A DNA stretch of 64,000 nt from NCBI GenBank assembly GCA_023460795.1, contig JAEWPC010000080.1:1-64000 (forward strand), written 5' to 3'. The notes beneath the pieces are model-generated. The model was not told the origin of the DNA. It did not search any database and worked only from the letters and a program-made list of their open reading frames with translations. The DNA is from Bacillota bacterium. Its GTDB lineage: Bacteria > Bacillota > Bacilli > Paenibacillales > Paenibacillaceae. Positions 43,110 to 51,934 of this stretch are shown piece after piece. A program made the position numbers and the translations under genes. The first letter of the stretch is position 1. Each line of letters opens with the position of its first letter.

Positions 43110-44945
43110 TCATTGTTCGATCACGCCAAGAACTTCGTATACTTTAATCGGATGGGACTTGCCTTTGAACATGCGGTCCTCGCCCTCGTCGAAGAGGAAG
43201 TGCGCTTTGGTCTTCTCGTACACCTGCTCCGATACGTGAACTTGTCCCTTCTTCGTCTGCGATTCGATCCGCGCCGCGATATTGACGTTGTCGCCGATCG
43301 CCGTATAGTCCACCCGCAGATAAGAACCGATATTGCCGACGACGACGTTACCGGTATGGATACCGATTCCGACGTTAACCTCGCAGCCGTATTTCTCCAT
43401 AATCTCGTCGCGAATTTTCTTCATGCCTTGCTGAATCTCGTAAGCCGTCTTGACGGCCATCCGTTCATGCTCCGCGACGTCTAGCGGCGCATTGAATAGG
43501 ATCATGGCGGCGTCGCCGATAAACTTATCGATCGTGCCTTCGTTCCTAAGCGTCGTCTCGGTGATCATGTTGAACATCGTGTTGAGCGTGTCTACGAGCT
43601 CCGGCGGAGTCAGCTTCTCCGACAACGGCGTAAATCCGCGGATATCGAGGAACAGAATCGTAATAAGCTTCAAATCGCCGCCGAGCTCGATATCGATGTC
43701 TTTGTCTACGATCTGTTTAACGAGATCGGGAGAGATGTACCGGCCGAATTGGCGCGTAACGAAGCTCTTCTGCGCGCTGTCCAGATAGGATTTGAGCGAG
43801 ACGTTAGCCAAGTAAGCCAAGATCATCGCCAGAAGCGCGTAGACAATATTGACATGGAGCGACGCCGTGTCATATACGGCATATTGCCCATACAGAATGC
43901 CAAGCCCGACGACGACGAAAATCAAGAACGAGTATACGTTCTTCAATCTCCATGGCAACCAGATGAACAAAGAGAACAATAGAAGCGCGAGCAGCAGCTC
44001 TCCCCATACAGGCGCATAAGACACGGACGTGCCTTTCAACAATTGATTGGCGATATTCGCATGCGTGTAGACGAGCTTAACGTTCTTCTCGATCGGCGTA
44101 GCCCCGGTGTCCTGTCCGCCGTCGCTCGATAGACCGACCGCCGTAAATCCGATGAACACGATCGAATCCTTGAACAAGTCGGGCGGCAGCGCGCCTTCCA
44201 TTACGTCGATGAAAGGAACGGATATAAAGTCGTCCGTTTCGATCTGGTAATCGATCGTAATCGTATTTTGGGCTACCGGCTCGTTCTTCCTCGGGTCGGT
44301 CATCCGGTCATATTGGCTTAGATCGACGCCGGCCATCTCTACCGCTTTATAAGCGAGAGAAGGAATGATCTCCCCGTCCGGGCCTTGTATCTTCAACCAG
44401 GTCTGACGAATGACGCCGTCCGGACTGCTTACGCGATTGATATGAGCTTGCTGCACCAGATCGGCGAATAGCTCGTAAGGTCTAAGCACCGAGCTTGCTT
44501 TGATAAGCTCATCCCGCTTGGCAATGGATGCGTTGCTCAACACCGCGTCGTTCGTCATATTGCCCACGACGGGCATGATCACGTTCGGATAGGCCGCGAG
44601 AGCTTCCGCGAACGCCATGTCGCTGTCCGGATTATCGCTCGGTTCGCTGAATATGACGTCGAACGCGATTGCTTTCGGAAGGTTCCCTTCCTGGTTCATG
44701 TTGGCCAGCAACTGCGCGTATACGGCACGGTCCCACGGGAACTGACCGAGCGCCGCGATCGAATCTTCGTCGATCGTGACGACGACGACCCTAGAATCCG
44801 GCGTGCCGTTAGCTACTCTGTCCATATTGAAATCGCCTAGCAAGTTATCGAACTTATATAACGAGTGTGACTGATAGAGATAGTACACCGCCGCCAGCAG
44901 AACAATATTCAGTACGATGGCAATGCGCTTAATCTTTTCCTTCAA
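43110..44945 (-). CDS. CHASE2-domain adenylate/guanylate cyclase
   Basis: Membrane class III nucleotide cyclase of about 611 residues. TTG at 44945 is chosen because a TATAAT box lies 45 bases upstream inside the longer open frame; the resulting N-terminus is one membrane helix (IAIVLNIVLLAAVYYL). An extracytoplasmic CHASE2 domain occupies about 35-310 (VVVVTIDEDSIAALGQFPWDR, AIAFDVIFSEP), followed by three membrane helices to about 390. The catalytic domain has FLDIRGFTPLSE with the metal Asp, DKFIGDAAMILFNAP, and DYTAIGDNVNIAARIE. The last motif suits an ATP-using enzyme. It heads the FecR cluster and probably reports an external signal as cAMP. Confidence 0.88.
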   Translation of the reverse strand: MKEKIKRIAIVLNIVLLAAVYYLYQSHSLYKFDNLLGDFNMDRVANGTPDSRVVVVTIDEDSIAALGQFPWDRAVYAQLLANMNQEGNLPKAIAFDVIFSEPSDNPDSDMAFAEALAAYPNVIMPVVGNMTNDAVLSNASIAKRDELIKASSVLRPYELFADLVQQAHINRVSSPDGVIRQTWLKIQGPDGEIIPSLAYKAVEMAGVDLSQYDRMTDPRKNEPVAQNTITIDYQIETDDFISVPFIDVMEGALPPDLFKDSIVFIGFTAVGLSSDGGQDTGATPIEKNVKLVYTHANIANQLLKGTSVSYAPVWGELLLALLLFSLFIWLPWRLKNVYSFLIFVVVGLGILYGQYAVYDTASLHVNIVYALLAMILAYLANVSLKSYLDSAQKSFVTRQFGRYISPDLVKQIVDKDIDIELGGDLKLITILFLDIRGFTPLSEKLTPPELVDTLNTMFNMITETTLRNEGTIDKFIGDAAMILFNAPLDVAEHERMAVKTAYEIQQGMKKIRDEIMEKYGCEVNVGIGIHTGNVVVGNIGSYLRVDYTAIGDNVNIAARIESQTKKGQVHVSEQVYEKTKAHFLFDEGEDRMFKGKSHPIKVYEVLGVIEQ

Positions 44946-44990
44946 AGGTGATCCCGCCCGCTCTATGAAAATCGTTCCATTATCCTTTTT

Positions 44991-44996
44991 ATTATA
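44991..44996 (-). promoter_or_regulatory. -10 box of the cyclase/FecR operon
   Basis: TATAAT on the minus strand, 45 bases before the TTG start. The best -35 candidate (TTCAAC) is 20 bases away, so the promoter may need an activator. Confidence 0.5.
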
Positions 44997-45074
44997 GCCT
45001 AGGCAGGAAGATTTTTGTTGAATATTGTCCAAAAAATGACTAACATGACGAGCGTCATGAAAATGGACATAAAA

Positions 45075-45112
45075 AAGCTCTTCCCTAGGACTTATCGCCT
45101 AGGGAAGAGCTT
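45075..45112. terminator. Terminator of ferredoxin gene
   Basis: Perfect 15-base arms AAGCTCTTCCCTAGG and CCTAGGGAAGAGCTT are followed by TTTTTT on the minus strand. Confidence 0.9.
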
Positions 45113-45135
45113 CGCTTAACGCGTTAGCGTTGATC

Positions 45136-45372
45136 TTACATATTAAACGGAGAGTCCGCTATCTTAATGGAATCGGTAGGGCAGCCGTCCGAAGCGTCTT
45201 GAAGATCGTCGTACAGGTTCTCTGGAATTTCGGTATTGCCGTGATTTCCATCGCCGGCATAGATCACTTCTGCAAGACCTTCATCATCATAGTCATAGAT
45301 GTCAGGTGCCGTTGCGCCGCAAGCGCCGCAAGCAATACAGGTGTCTTTATCTACATAAGTAAATTTGGCCAT
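45136..45372 (-). CDS. fer: 4Fe-4S ferredoxin
   Basis: Small electron carrier of 78 residues. Three cysteines of the cluster are in CIACGAC (residues 12-18) and the fourth in GCPTDSI near residue 64, giving a single 4Fe-4S centre as in B. subtilis Fer. AGGAGG lies seven bases before the ATG. It is monocistronic with a strong terminator; no partner reductase is nearby. Confidence 0.93.
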   Translation of the reverse strand: MAKFTYVDKDTCIACGACGATAPDIYDYDDEGLAEVIYAGDGNHGNTEIPENLYDDLQDASDGCPTDSIKIADSPFNM

Positions 45373-45491
45373 GGAATAACCTCCTATTATCTAACGACTC
45401 TTGCCATAAGTAGTCCATCTACAGTTCAATATAATACAAAACGATGGCGAGATCAAACAAAATTACAGAACGATTCCATCGCTGTCCGGTC

Positions 45492-46775
45492 TTAATAATC
45501 ATTCTCATCGCGAGAATGATCTTCGCGCAAAAAGTCTTTCTGAAGCGACGTCCCTCTCCGTTGTTTGTTGCGGATCAAAGACGATGGATCATCCCCCAGC
45601 ATGCCCGCCGTCAGTACGGCGTTCTCTCCGTATTTGTTCCTTAGTTTATCCATCGCGACGGTCAATTTATCTTGCTTCGGTTGACGTTCGAACGAGAAAA
45701 GATCGAGCTGGACCGGCGTGGCACCCTTAAGCGATAACGATTGCAGCGTCACCCCGAGCAACCTCACGGGATTGCCGGGTCTCCAATGGGCGTCCATTAA
45801 CCGGCATGCCGTCTGATAGACGACCTGCGCATCGTCCGTTGCTTCGGACATCGTCGTCGCCCTTGTGATCGTTCTCATGTCCGGGTCGCGGATCGTAATT
45901 TGCACGACCTTGCATATCATGCCCTGATGGCGCAATCTCCTGGTTGTCTGGTCCGCAAGATTGAGTAATACGCGATGGAATTGTTCCCTCTCCATTATAT
46001 TCGCCGGCAGCGTAGTCGTGTGCCCAACCGATTTAGGCGCTTCGGATATCGGTTCGACCGGCGAGTCGTCTACTCCGTAAGCTGCGCGCTTCATCCAAGC
46101 ACCATAGACGCCGAACCGTTCCTCCAGCATTCGCTCGTCCGCTGCGGCGAGCTGTCCGATCGTATGGATGTTAAGTCTCTTCAGCTTCTCCGCGGTTTTC
46201 CCGCCGACCCCATATAAAGTCTGGCACGGCTTATCCCAAAGCAGCGCCGGTACATCCCGTTTGCGCAGTACGGTGACCGCGTCCGGCTTGCGCATGTCCG
46301 ACGCCATCTTCGCGAGCAGCTTGTTCGGCGCGATTCCGATCGAACACGGCAGAGAGAGTTCGTCCTTCACCCGGTTGCGAATCGTCTCGGCGATCTCGAT
46401 AGGCGTGCCGAATTGCGAGCTGCCCGTAATGTCGAGATAACATTCGTCGATCGACACCGGCTCGACGAGCGGCGTATAGTTACCCGCGATTCTCATGAAG
46501 CCTTTGCTATAACGGCGATACAAGTCGAAGTCCGGAGCGATTAGAATCAATTCGGGACATAACCCCAGCGCCTGCCGCACGGTCATTCCTGTCCGGATCC
46601 CCCGCGCCCGGGCTTCATAGGAGCTGGTGACGAGAATGCCTTTGCGCAGCTCCACGCTGCCCGCGACTGCGGTAGGCTTGCCTTTGTACTTATCGGGTTC
46701 CTCGGCGGCATGAACGGAGCAATAGAACGCGTTCATATCAATATGCAGAATGATTCTTCGCTTCGTCTCGCTCAT
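45492..46775 (-). CDS. dinB: DNA polymerase IV (Y family)
   Basis: Translesion polymerase of 427 residues. With the start at 46775 (GGGAGG eight bases upstream) it begins MSETKRRIILHIDMNAFYCS, holding the first catalytic Asp. VEPVSIDECYLDIT carries the other catalytic acids, followed by SIGIAPNKLLAKMASD and the little-finger domain. A beta-clamp-binding motif, QLDLFSFE, is near the C-terminus. It is divergent from cimA. I see no LexA/DinR box in the 157-base intergenic region, so SOS control is not evident. Confidence 0.93.
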   Translation of the reverse strand: MSETKRRIILHIDMNAFYCSVHAAEEPDKYKGKPTAVAGSVELRKGILVTSSYEARARGIRTGMTVRQALGLCPELILIAPDFDLYRRYSKGFMRIAGNYTPLVEPVSIDECYLDITGSSQFGTPIEIAETIRNRVKDELSLPCSIGIAPNKLLAKMASDMRKPDAVTVLRKRDVPALLWDKPCQTLYGVGGKTAEKLKRLNIHTIGQLAAADERMLEERFGVYGAWMKRAAYGVDDSPVEPISEAPKSVGHTTTLPANIMEREQFHRVLLNLADQTTRRLRHQGMICKVVQITIRDPDMRTITRATTMSEATDDAQVVYQTACRLMDAHWRPGNPVRLLGVTLQSLSLKGATPVQLDLFSFERQPKQDKLTVAMDKLRNKYGENAVLTAGMLGDDPSSLIRNKQRRGTSLQKDFLREDHSRDENDY

Positions 46776-46863
46776 CGCTATCGCCTCCCGATCGCAAGAT
46801 TCTTTCCCTATGCCGCTATTATACAAACGGATTGAAACCTGCGGCAAATATAGGTCATCGCCC

Positions 46864-46892
46864 TCTACATTTGGTTCAAGCCATGGTATAAT
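46864..46892 (+). promoter_or_regulatory. Promoter of cimA
   Basis: TCTACA (46864-46869) and TATAAT (46887-46892) are 17 bases apart, with an extended -10 TGG just before. AAGGAGG follows at 46913-46919. Confidence 0.65.
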
Positions 46893-46932
46893 AGTATAAC
46901 TGTTTTTTAACAAGGAGGCTTTACGGTTACGC

Positions 46933-48546
46933 ATGTCTACTCCCTTATGCATTTTCGATACGACCCTGCGCGACGGCACGCAAGGCGAAGGCATCAGCCT
47001 GACTGCGGAAGACAAAGTGAAGATCGCGCTCAAGCTTGACGCGTTGGGCGTCCACTATATCGAAGGCGGCAATCCGGGCAGCAACAGCAAAGACATCGAA
47101 TTTTTCAGACGCGTCCGCGAGTTGAAGCTGCAATCGAAGCTGACGGCGTTCGGCAGCACGCGCCGCAAGAACATCTCGTGCGAACAGGACGTGAACCTGA
47201 AGCACCTGCTCGAATCCGGAGCGCAAGCGGCGACTTTGGTCGGCAAAACATGGGATTTCCATGTACATACGGCTCTTCAGACGACGCTCGAGGAAAACCT
47301 GGCGATGATCTATGAATCGCTGGCTTTCATTAACCGCGGCGGAATGGAGGCGCTGTTCGACGCGGAGCACTTCTTCGACGGGTACAAGGCGAATCCCGAT
47401 TACGCGCTTGCCGCCCTTCAGAAAGCGAAGGAAGCCGGCGCGGCCTGGATCATCCTCTGCGACACGAACGGCGGAACGCTGCCTAACGAAATCGCCGAGA
47501 TCGTATCCCGCGTAACTTCCGTCATCGATGCGCCGATCGGCATTCACACGCATAACGATTGCGAATTGGCGGTCGCCAACTCCCTTGCCGCCGTCACCGC
47601 CGGCGCTCGCCAGATCCAAGGCACCATCAACGGCTACGGAGAACGCTGCGGCAACGCGAACCTGTGCTCGATCCTTCCGACGTTGCAACTTAAGATGGGC
47701 TATTCCTGCGTCAGCGACGACCAGCTAAGAATGCTTACGAACGTCGCGCGCTATGTAAGCGAGATTGCCAACGTCAACCTGCCGGTCAACCAGCCTTACG
47801 TCGGCAACGCGGCATTCGCCCACAAGGGCGGCATTCACGTATCGGCGATCATGAAGGATTCGAAAACTTACGAGCATATTTCGCCCGATCTGGTCGGTAA
47901 CAAACAGCGCGTGCTCGTATCGGAGCTTGCGGGACAGAGCAATATTCTGTCCAAAGCGCAGGAGATGGGCCTCGACATGGAATCCGACGGGCTGAAATCC
48001 CGCCAAGTGATCGACCGAATCAAAGAGTTGGAACACCAAGGCTATCAGTTCGAAGGCGCCGACGCTTCGCTGGAGCTGCTGCTCAGAGACGCTTCGGGCG
48101 TCGCCGAGCCGATGTTCACGGTGGACAATATGAAGATCATCGTCGAGAATTCGAATAAAACGATGAATACCGAAGCGATCGTGAAGCTTACGGTAGGCGG
48201 AGAGCAAGTGTACACGGTCGCCGAAGGCAACGGACCGGTCAACGCGCTCGATAACGCGCTCCGCAAAGCGCTCATGCAATTCTATCCCGGCATCCGAGAC
48301 ATTCATCTCACGGACTACAAAGTGCGCGTGCTGGACGAGAAAGACGCGACCGCGGCCAAAGTCCGCGTGCTGATCGAGTCGACCAACTTCAAAGACACTT
48401 GGAGCACCGTAGGCGTCTCCTCCAACGTTATCGAGGCGAGCTGGGAAGCTCTCGTAGACAGTATCCGTTATGCGTTGCTCGGCATGGTCAGGGATGAATC
48501 CGCGACCGCCGCTCCTCGCGAAGAACTGAGTCTCATCAACCACTAA
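46933..48546 (+). CDS. cimA: Citramalate synthase
   Basis: Condenses acetyl-CoA and pyruvate to (R)-citramalate, the start of the threonine-independent isoleucine pathway. The 537-residue protein has the LeuA-like TIM barrel (CIFDTTLRDGTQGEGIS, VHYIEGGNPGSNSKD, IGIHTHNDCELAVANSLA, GTINGYGERCGNANL) and a C-terminal regulatory dimer domain. The phrase TLRDGTQGEGIS and the absence of the HoA motif of isopropylmalate synthase fit the CimA subgroup. The spacing from AAGGAGG to the ATG is 13 bases, longer than ideal, but no nearer start exists. It is monocistronic; no T-box is visible in the short leader. Confidence 0.92.
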   Translation: MSTPLCIFDTTLRDGTQGEGISLTAEDKVKIALKLDALGVHYIEGGNPGSNSKDIEFFRRVRELKLQSKLTAFGSTRRKNISCEQDVNLKHLLESGAQAATLVGKTWDFHVHTALQTTLEENLAMIYESLAFINRGGMEALFDAEHFFDGYKANPDYALAALQKAKEAGAAWIILCDTNGGTLPNEIAEIVSRVTSVIDAPIGIHTHNDCELAVANSLAAVTAGARQIQGTINGYGERCGNANLCSILPTLQLKMGYSCVSDDQLRMLTNVARYVSEIANVNLPVNQPYVGNAAFAHKGGIHVSAIMKDSKTYEHISPDLVGNKQRVLVSELAGQSNILSKAQEMGLDMESDGLKSRQVIDRIKELEHQGYQFEGADASLELLLRDASGVAEPMFTVDNMKIIVENSNKTMNTEAIVKLTVGGEQVYTVAEGNGPVNALDNALRKALMQFYPGIRDIHLTDYKVRVLDEKDATAAKVRVLIESTNFKDTWSTVGVSSNVIEASWEALVDSIRYALLGMVRDESATAAPREELSLINH

Positions 48547-48580
48547 GTTCTCGCATCGAACCATCGATCCGAACATGAAT

Positions 48581-48630
48581 AAGGCTGTGCCGCAGGCATC
48601 GATTGAAGTCGATAGCCGAGGCACAGCCTT
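48581..48630. terminator. Bidirectional terminator
   Basis: AAGGCTGTGCC and GGCACAGCCTT, with TTTTAT beyond, between cimA and the convergent thioredoxin gene. Confidence 0.85.
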
Positions 48631-48636
48631 TTATCG

Positions 48637-49212
48637 TTACGATTGAATCGCTTTATCCAAGTATTGCTCCCATTGCTCCCTCTCGATAACCCCTTCGATC
48701 CGCTCCAGCACTACGCCGTCCCGATCCAAGATGAAGCTCGTCGGGTAAGAAAATACTTTGTAAAGATCCCCCGCCGCACCCTTCTCGTCGGTCAGTACCG
48801 GCATCGTAAAGCCTTGCTCTTTCACGAACACCTTGGCTTCCCTCAGCTTATCGTAGTTCGTCGCGTTGACCGCGTATAACTCGACCTTGCCTTCGTACTT
48901 CGCATAAAGCTCGACAAGGTCGGGCGCTTCCGCCTCGCAAGGTCCGCACCAAGCCGCCCAGAAGTTGATGATCGTTACTTTGTCGCTTGGGCCTCCGACG
49001 TCGTATGATGTCGTTCCGTCAAGCGACGAAAGGCTGAACGATGGCGCCCTGGCGCCTTTCTTAGGCGCTTCCGCCAATTGGGATACGGCATCTTGTACAC
49101 CATCTAGGTCTTCGCGGGCATCCGCCGTGTTCTTATCTTTATCGAGGTTCATCACGACCACGCCGACAACGGTGGCAAGCAAGAGCGCCAATATTACGAT
49201 ATTCCTCTTCAA
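48637..49212 (-). CDS. ResA/TlpA-like membrane thioredoxin
   Basis: Thiol-disulfide protein facing outside, of 191 residues. The start is TTG at 49212, seven bases after GGGGATG, giving one N-terminal anchor helix (NIVILALLLATVVGVVVM). The thioredoxin domain has FWAAWCGPCEAEAPDLVELY with the active-site WCGPCE of the ResA type, and FSYPTSFILDRDG with the cis-Pro. A reductant for cytochrome c maturation or spore proteins is likely by family. No ccd or res gene is adjacent, so the physiological partner is unknown. Confidence 0.88.
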   Translation of the reverse strand: MKRNIVILALLLATVVGVVVMNLDKDKNTADAREDLDGVQDAVSQLAEAPKKGARAPSFSLSSLDGTTSYDVGGPSDKVTIINFWAAWCGPCEAEAPDLVELYAKYEGKVELYAVNATNYDKLREAKVFVKEQGFTMPVLTDEKGAAGDLYKVFSYPTSFILDRDGVVLERIEGVIEREQWEQYLDKAIQS

Positions 49213-49409
49213 ATCGGTACATCCCCGTTTCTCGTCATTCTGATTGCCCTTATCATACCCCATTCACGGTTATTGTTCCAACCGTTGTCACTGAACTGTA
49301 ACGACTTTCCTCCTACCTGGCAACTGCATACCCGCCCCTCCTCAGGGGCAAATTAGCTTTGTTCTACATCCGATAACGATCACCAGCGTTAGGAGGAACG
49401 GATCGCCCC

Positions 49410-50711
49410 ATGTCCGCAACCAAATCGAGATCCAGGCTCACCGTCACGTTCACTAGCGACATTGCTCCATCCGAGGCACGGGCGAAATCCGGAGGCGGAG
49501 ACAAAGCCAAAGGCGGCCGTAAAAGCAAGGTGTGGGAATATGTCGCGCTCGCGACAGTTCCGCTCGTTCTGGTGCTCGGCAACTCGATGCTCGTGCCGGT
49601 TCTGCCGACTTTGCAGCGAGAGCTGAGCATTTCCAAATTCCAGAGCAGCTTGGTCATCAGCTTGTTTTCCGTATGCGCCGCGATCATCATTCCTTTCGCC
49701 GGCTACTTGTCGGACCGATTTAGCCGTAAAGCGGTCATCATTCCGTCGTTGATCATTTACGGCGGCGCGGGAATATTAGCCGGCTTCGGCGCAATCTGGG
49801 ATTCTTATGGCGTGTTGATCGGCGCACGCGCGCTTCAGGGGATCGGCGCCGCCGGCACGGCTCCGATCGCGATGGCGCTCGTCGGCGATATGTACAAAGA
49901 CGGCGAAGAGAGCCAGGCGCTCGGATTGATCGAAGCGTCCAACGGGGCGGGCAAAGTCGTCAGCCCGATCCTCGGCTCGTTGCTTGCGATTATCGTCTGG
50001 TACGCCGCTTTTTTCGCTTTCCCTGCCTTTTGCGCCCTATCGCTATTGGCCATCCTTTTTCTGATCAAGGAACCGAAACGTCAACAAGAACCTCAGCCGA
50101 TCCGCCAATACATTCAGTCGATTAAGAAGGTGTTCGCCAAACACGGGCGATGGATGATCTCGTCTTTCTTCAGCGGAGCGATGGCTTTGTTCATCCTGTT
50201 CGGGGTCCTCTTCTTCCTGTCGAACATCCTCGAGGAAGCTCCTTATAAGATTGACGGCGTTCGCAAAGGCTTCATTCTGGCTATCCCGCTGTTCGGAATG
50301 GTCACTACGGCTTACATTACGGGTACCGTCATCCGCAAGAACGGCGTCCTGATCCGCTGGCTCATGAACATCGGTCTTGTGCTGATGGTCGTCTCTTTGG
50401 CGCTATCGATATGGTTTAATAAAAATATCTACGTATTCATCGGCTTGCTTACGGTCAGCAGCATCGGCACGGGCTTGCTCTTGCCTTGCCTGAATACGAT
50501 GATTACCGGCGCCGTTGAGAAGTCCGAGCGCGGCATGATCACTTCGCTGTATAGCAGCCTGCGATTTTTCGGCGTGGCGTTCGGTCCGCCTTTGTTCGGC
50601 TGGCTCATGAGCATCTCGCACCGTGCGGTGTTCATGACCGTATCGATTCTGTCCCTAATCGCGCTCGGCCTCGTCTTTTTCCTCGTGAAGCCAGGTAAAC
50701 AAGTTCAATAA
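49410..50711 (+). CDS. MFS transporter with basic N-terminal extension
   Basis: Twelve-helix major facilitator, 433 residues. The loop between helices 2 and 3 reads GYLSDRFSRKAVIIPS, and ARALQGIGAAGTAPIAMALVGDMY is the motif C region seen in drug/H+ antiporters. Before helix 1 there is an unusual 42-residue Ser/Lys/Arg-rich cytoplasmic extension. TAGGAGG lies 13 bases before the ATG. It is monocistronic and is followed by a JAMM-protein gene on the same strand. Drug or metabolite efflux is the family default; the substrate is unknown. Confidence 0.88.
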   Translation: MSATKSRSRLTVTFTSDIAPSEARAKSGGGDKAKGGRKSKVWEYVALATVPLVLVLGNSMLVPVLPTLQRELSISKFQSSLVISLFSVCAAIIIPFAGYLSDRFSRKAVIIPSLIIYGGAGILAGFGAIWDSYGVLIGARALQGIGAAGTAPIAMALVGDMYKDGEESQALGLIEASNGAGKVVSPILGSLLAIIVWYAAFFAFPAFCALSLLAILFLIKEPKRQQEPQPIRQYIQSIKKVFAKHGRWMISSFFSGAMALFILFGVLFFLSNILEEAPYKIDGVRKGFILAIPLFGMVTTAYITGTVIRKNGVLIRWLMNIGLVLMVVSLALSIWFNKNIYVFIGLLTVSSIGTGLLLPCLNTMITGAVEKSERGMITSLYSSLRFFGVAFGPPLFGWLMSISHRAVFMTVSILSLIALGLVFFLVKPGKQVQ

Positions 50712-50774
50712 GTCTCAGTTATTGCCTATCCTCCCCCATTCGCGCATACTAACGTCGAAGGGGGATAGCGTTAT

Positions 50775-51197
50775 ATGTCCTGCGCAATTATCGTCAAGCT
50801 TGCGACCCGTTTGCGGGAAGAACTCATCGATGCCTGCCGCCGCCGGCTTCCGAATGAAGCTTGCGGCGTCATCTATGGTTATCGGACCGCGGGCGAGCTG
50901 ATTCCCGATGGATTCGCGTTGATCCGCAACGTTGCACCGAGCGCCGAAGACTCCTTCGCATTCGATCCCGACGAATGGATCGAAGTTTGCTACGAAGCGC
51001 AAAAAAACCAACGACTGATCGTTGGCGTGTTTCATTCCCATCCAGTCGGCGCTAACTCGCCCAGCAGACGAGACGAGCAGTCGCTCGTTCCTTGGGAATC
51101 GTATTGGATTGTCGGATTCTCCGAATCGAAAGGCGACGTTGCCGTCTACCGGCACACCGAGCAAGGCTGGATTTCGTTGTCGTTAGTGCCGGCTTAA
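50775..51197 (+). CDS. JAMM/MPN-domain metallopeptidase-like protein
   Basis: A 140-residue single-domain JAB1/MPN protein (M67 type). The zinc signature is complete: Glu29 in NEACGVIYG, then FHSHPVGANSPSRRDEQS, giving HxHx7Sx2D. Bacterial stand-alone members can cleave C-terminal extensions from ubiquitin-like sulfur carriers such as ThiS or MoaD, or isopeptides, but no such partner is next to it. GGGGGATAG precedes the ATG. The last 15 bases overlap the convergent exonuclease gene. Confidence 0.85.
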   Translation: MSCAIIVKLATRLREELIDACRRRLPNEACGVIYGYRTAGELIPDGFALIRNVAPSAEDSFAFDPDEWIEVCYEAQKNQRLIVGVFHSHPVGANSPSRRDEQSLVPWESYWIVGFSESKGDVAVYRHTEQGWISLSLVPA

Positions 51198-51929
51198 ATA
51201 GGCGTATAACTCCCCGAGCGTCGTCACTTGGCGGTTCTTGATCATCTTGAGAAACTGGAAGTACAGCTTCGCCGTCATGATCGAATCGTGCAACGCATGA
51301 TGTCTCGTCGTTACCTCGACGCCGAACCGTTCAAGCAGATCGTCTAAGCCGTAATGGATTTGCTTCGGTTCCAGCCACTTGGCGATCATCATCGTGTCGA
51401 CGACCCGGTGCGTCAGATTCACCTTGGACGTACGCCACAACGCCGAATTCAGGAATTGCTTGTCATGCCCGCTGCCGTGGCAGATCATGACTCTCTTGCC
51501 TACGAAGTCCATGAAGTCGTGCAAGCTTTGCATAAGATCGGGCGCCTTCTGTACCATCTCGTTCGTAATGCCCGTTAATTCGGTTATATGTTTAGGGATT
51601 TTGCGCTTCGGATTGACGAGCTGGTAGAACGGCTCCGCGTCTTCGAACCGATCTCCTCGGATAATGACGCCCCCGATCGAGATAATCTCGTCTCCGTTGT
51701 ACGGATTGAACCCCGTCGTCTCCAGATCGAACACGACCGCTCCCATCTCTGACAGTTGCAGCTCCAGCGAGTTCTCCTTGCGCTGATCGCGCGACATCGA
51801 ACGAATGAACGCCATTTGCTGCGCATTGGACATACCCAGCATCGACGCGATCGCCGGCGTCAATCCACCCGTTTTATAGAGATTCCACATTCTCCCCATC
51901 GTATTCGGGGTTTTGGGTGGTTCCTTCAT
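51183..51929 (-). CDS. DnaQ-like 3'-5' exonuclease
   Basis: DEDDh exonuclease of 248 residues from the ATG at 51929, eight bases after GGGAGG. An N-terminal 60-residue helical extension precedes the nuclease motifs: VVFDLETTGFNPYNGDEI (Asp/Glu), CHGSGHDKQFLNSAL, and HHALHDSIMTAKLYF with the catalytic His and Asp. It follows the DUF294 gene with the stop and this start six bases apart, so the two are coupled. In many bacteria a DUF294 nucleotidyltransferase and a DnaQ-type exonuclease are linked in the same way. The substrate is unknown. Confidence 0.9.
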   Translation of the reverse strand: MKEPPKTPNTMGRMWNLYKTGGLTPAIASMLGMSNAQQMAFIRSMSRDQRKENSLELQLSEMGAVVFDLETTGFNPYNGDEIISIGGVIIRGDRFEDAEPFYQLVNPKRKIPKHITELTGITNEMVQKAPDLMQSLHDFMDFVGKRVMICHGSGHDKQFLNSALWRTSKVNLTHRVVDTMMIAKWLEPKQIHYGLDDLLERFGVEVTTRHHALHDSIMTAKLYFQFLKMIKNRQVTTLGELYAYLSRH

Positions 51930-51934
51930 TCCTT

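Noticed and set aside
44946..45032. Longer N-terminus for the CHASE2 cyclase
   Set aside because: The extension contains the likely -10 box and has no ribosome binding site.
46776..46932. LexA/DinR box between dinB and cimA
   Set aside because: No GAAC-N4-GTTC-type palindrome is visible on either strand.
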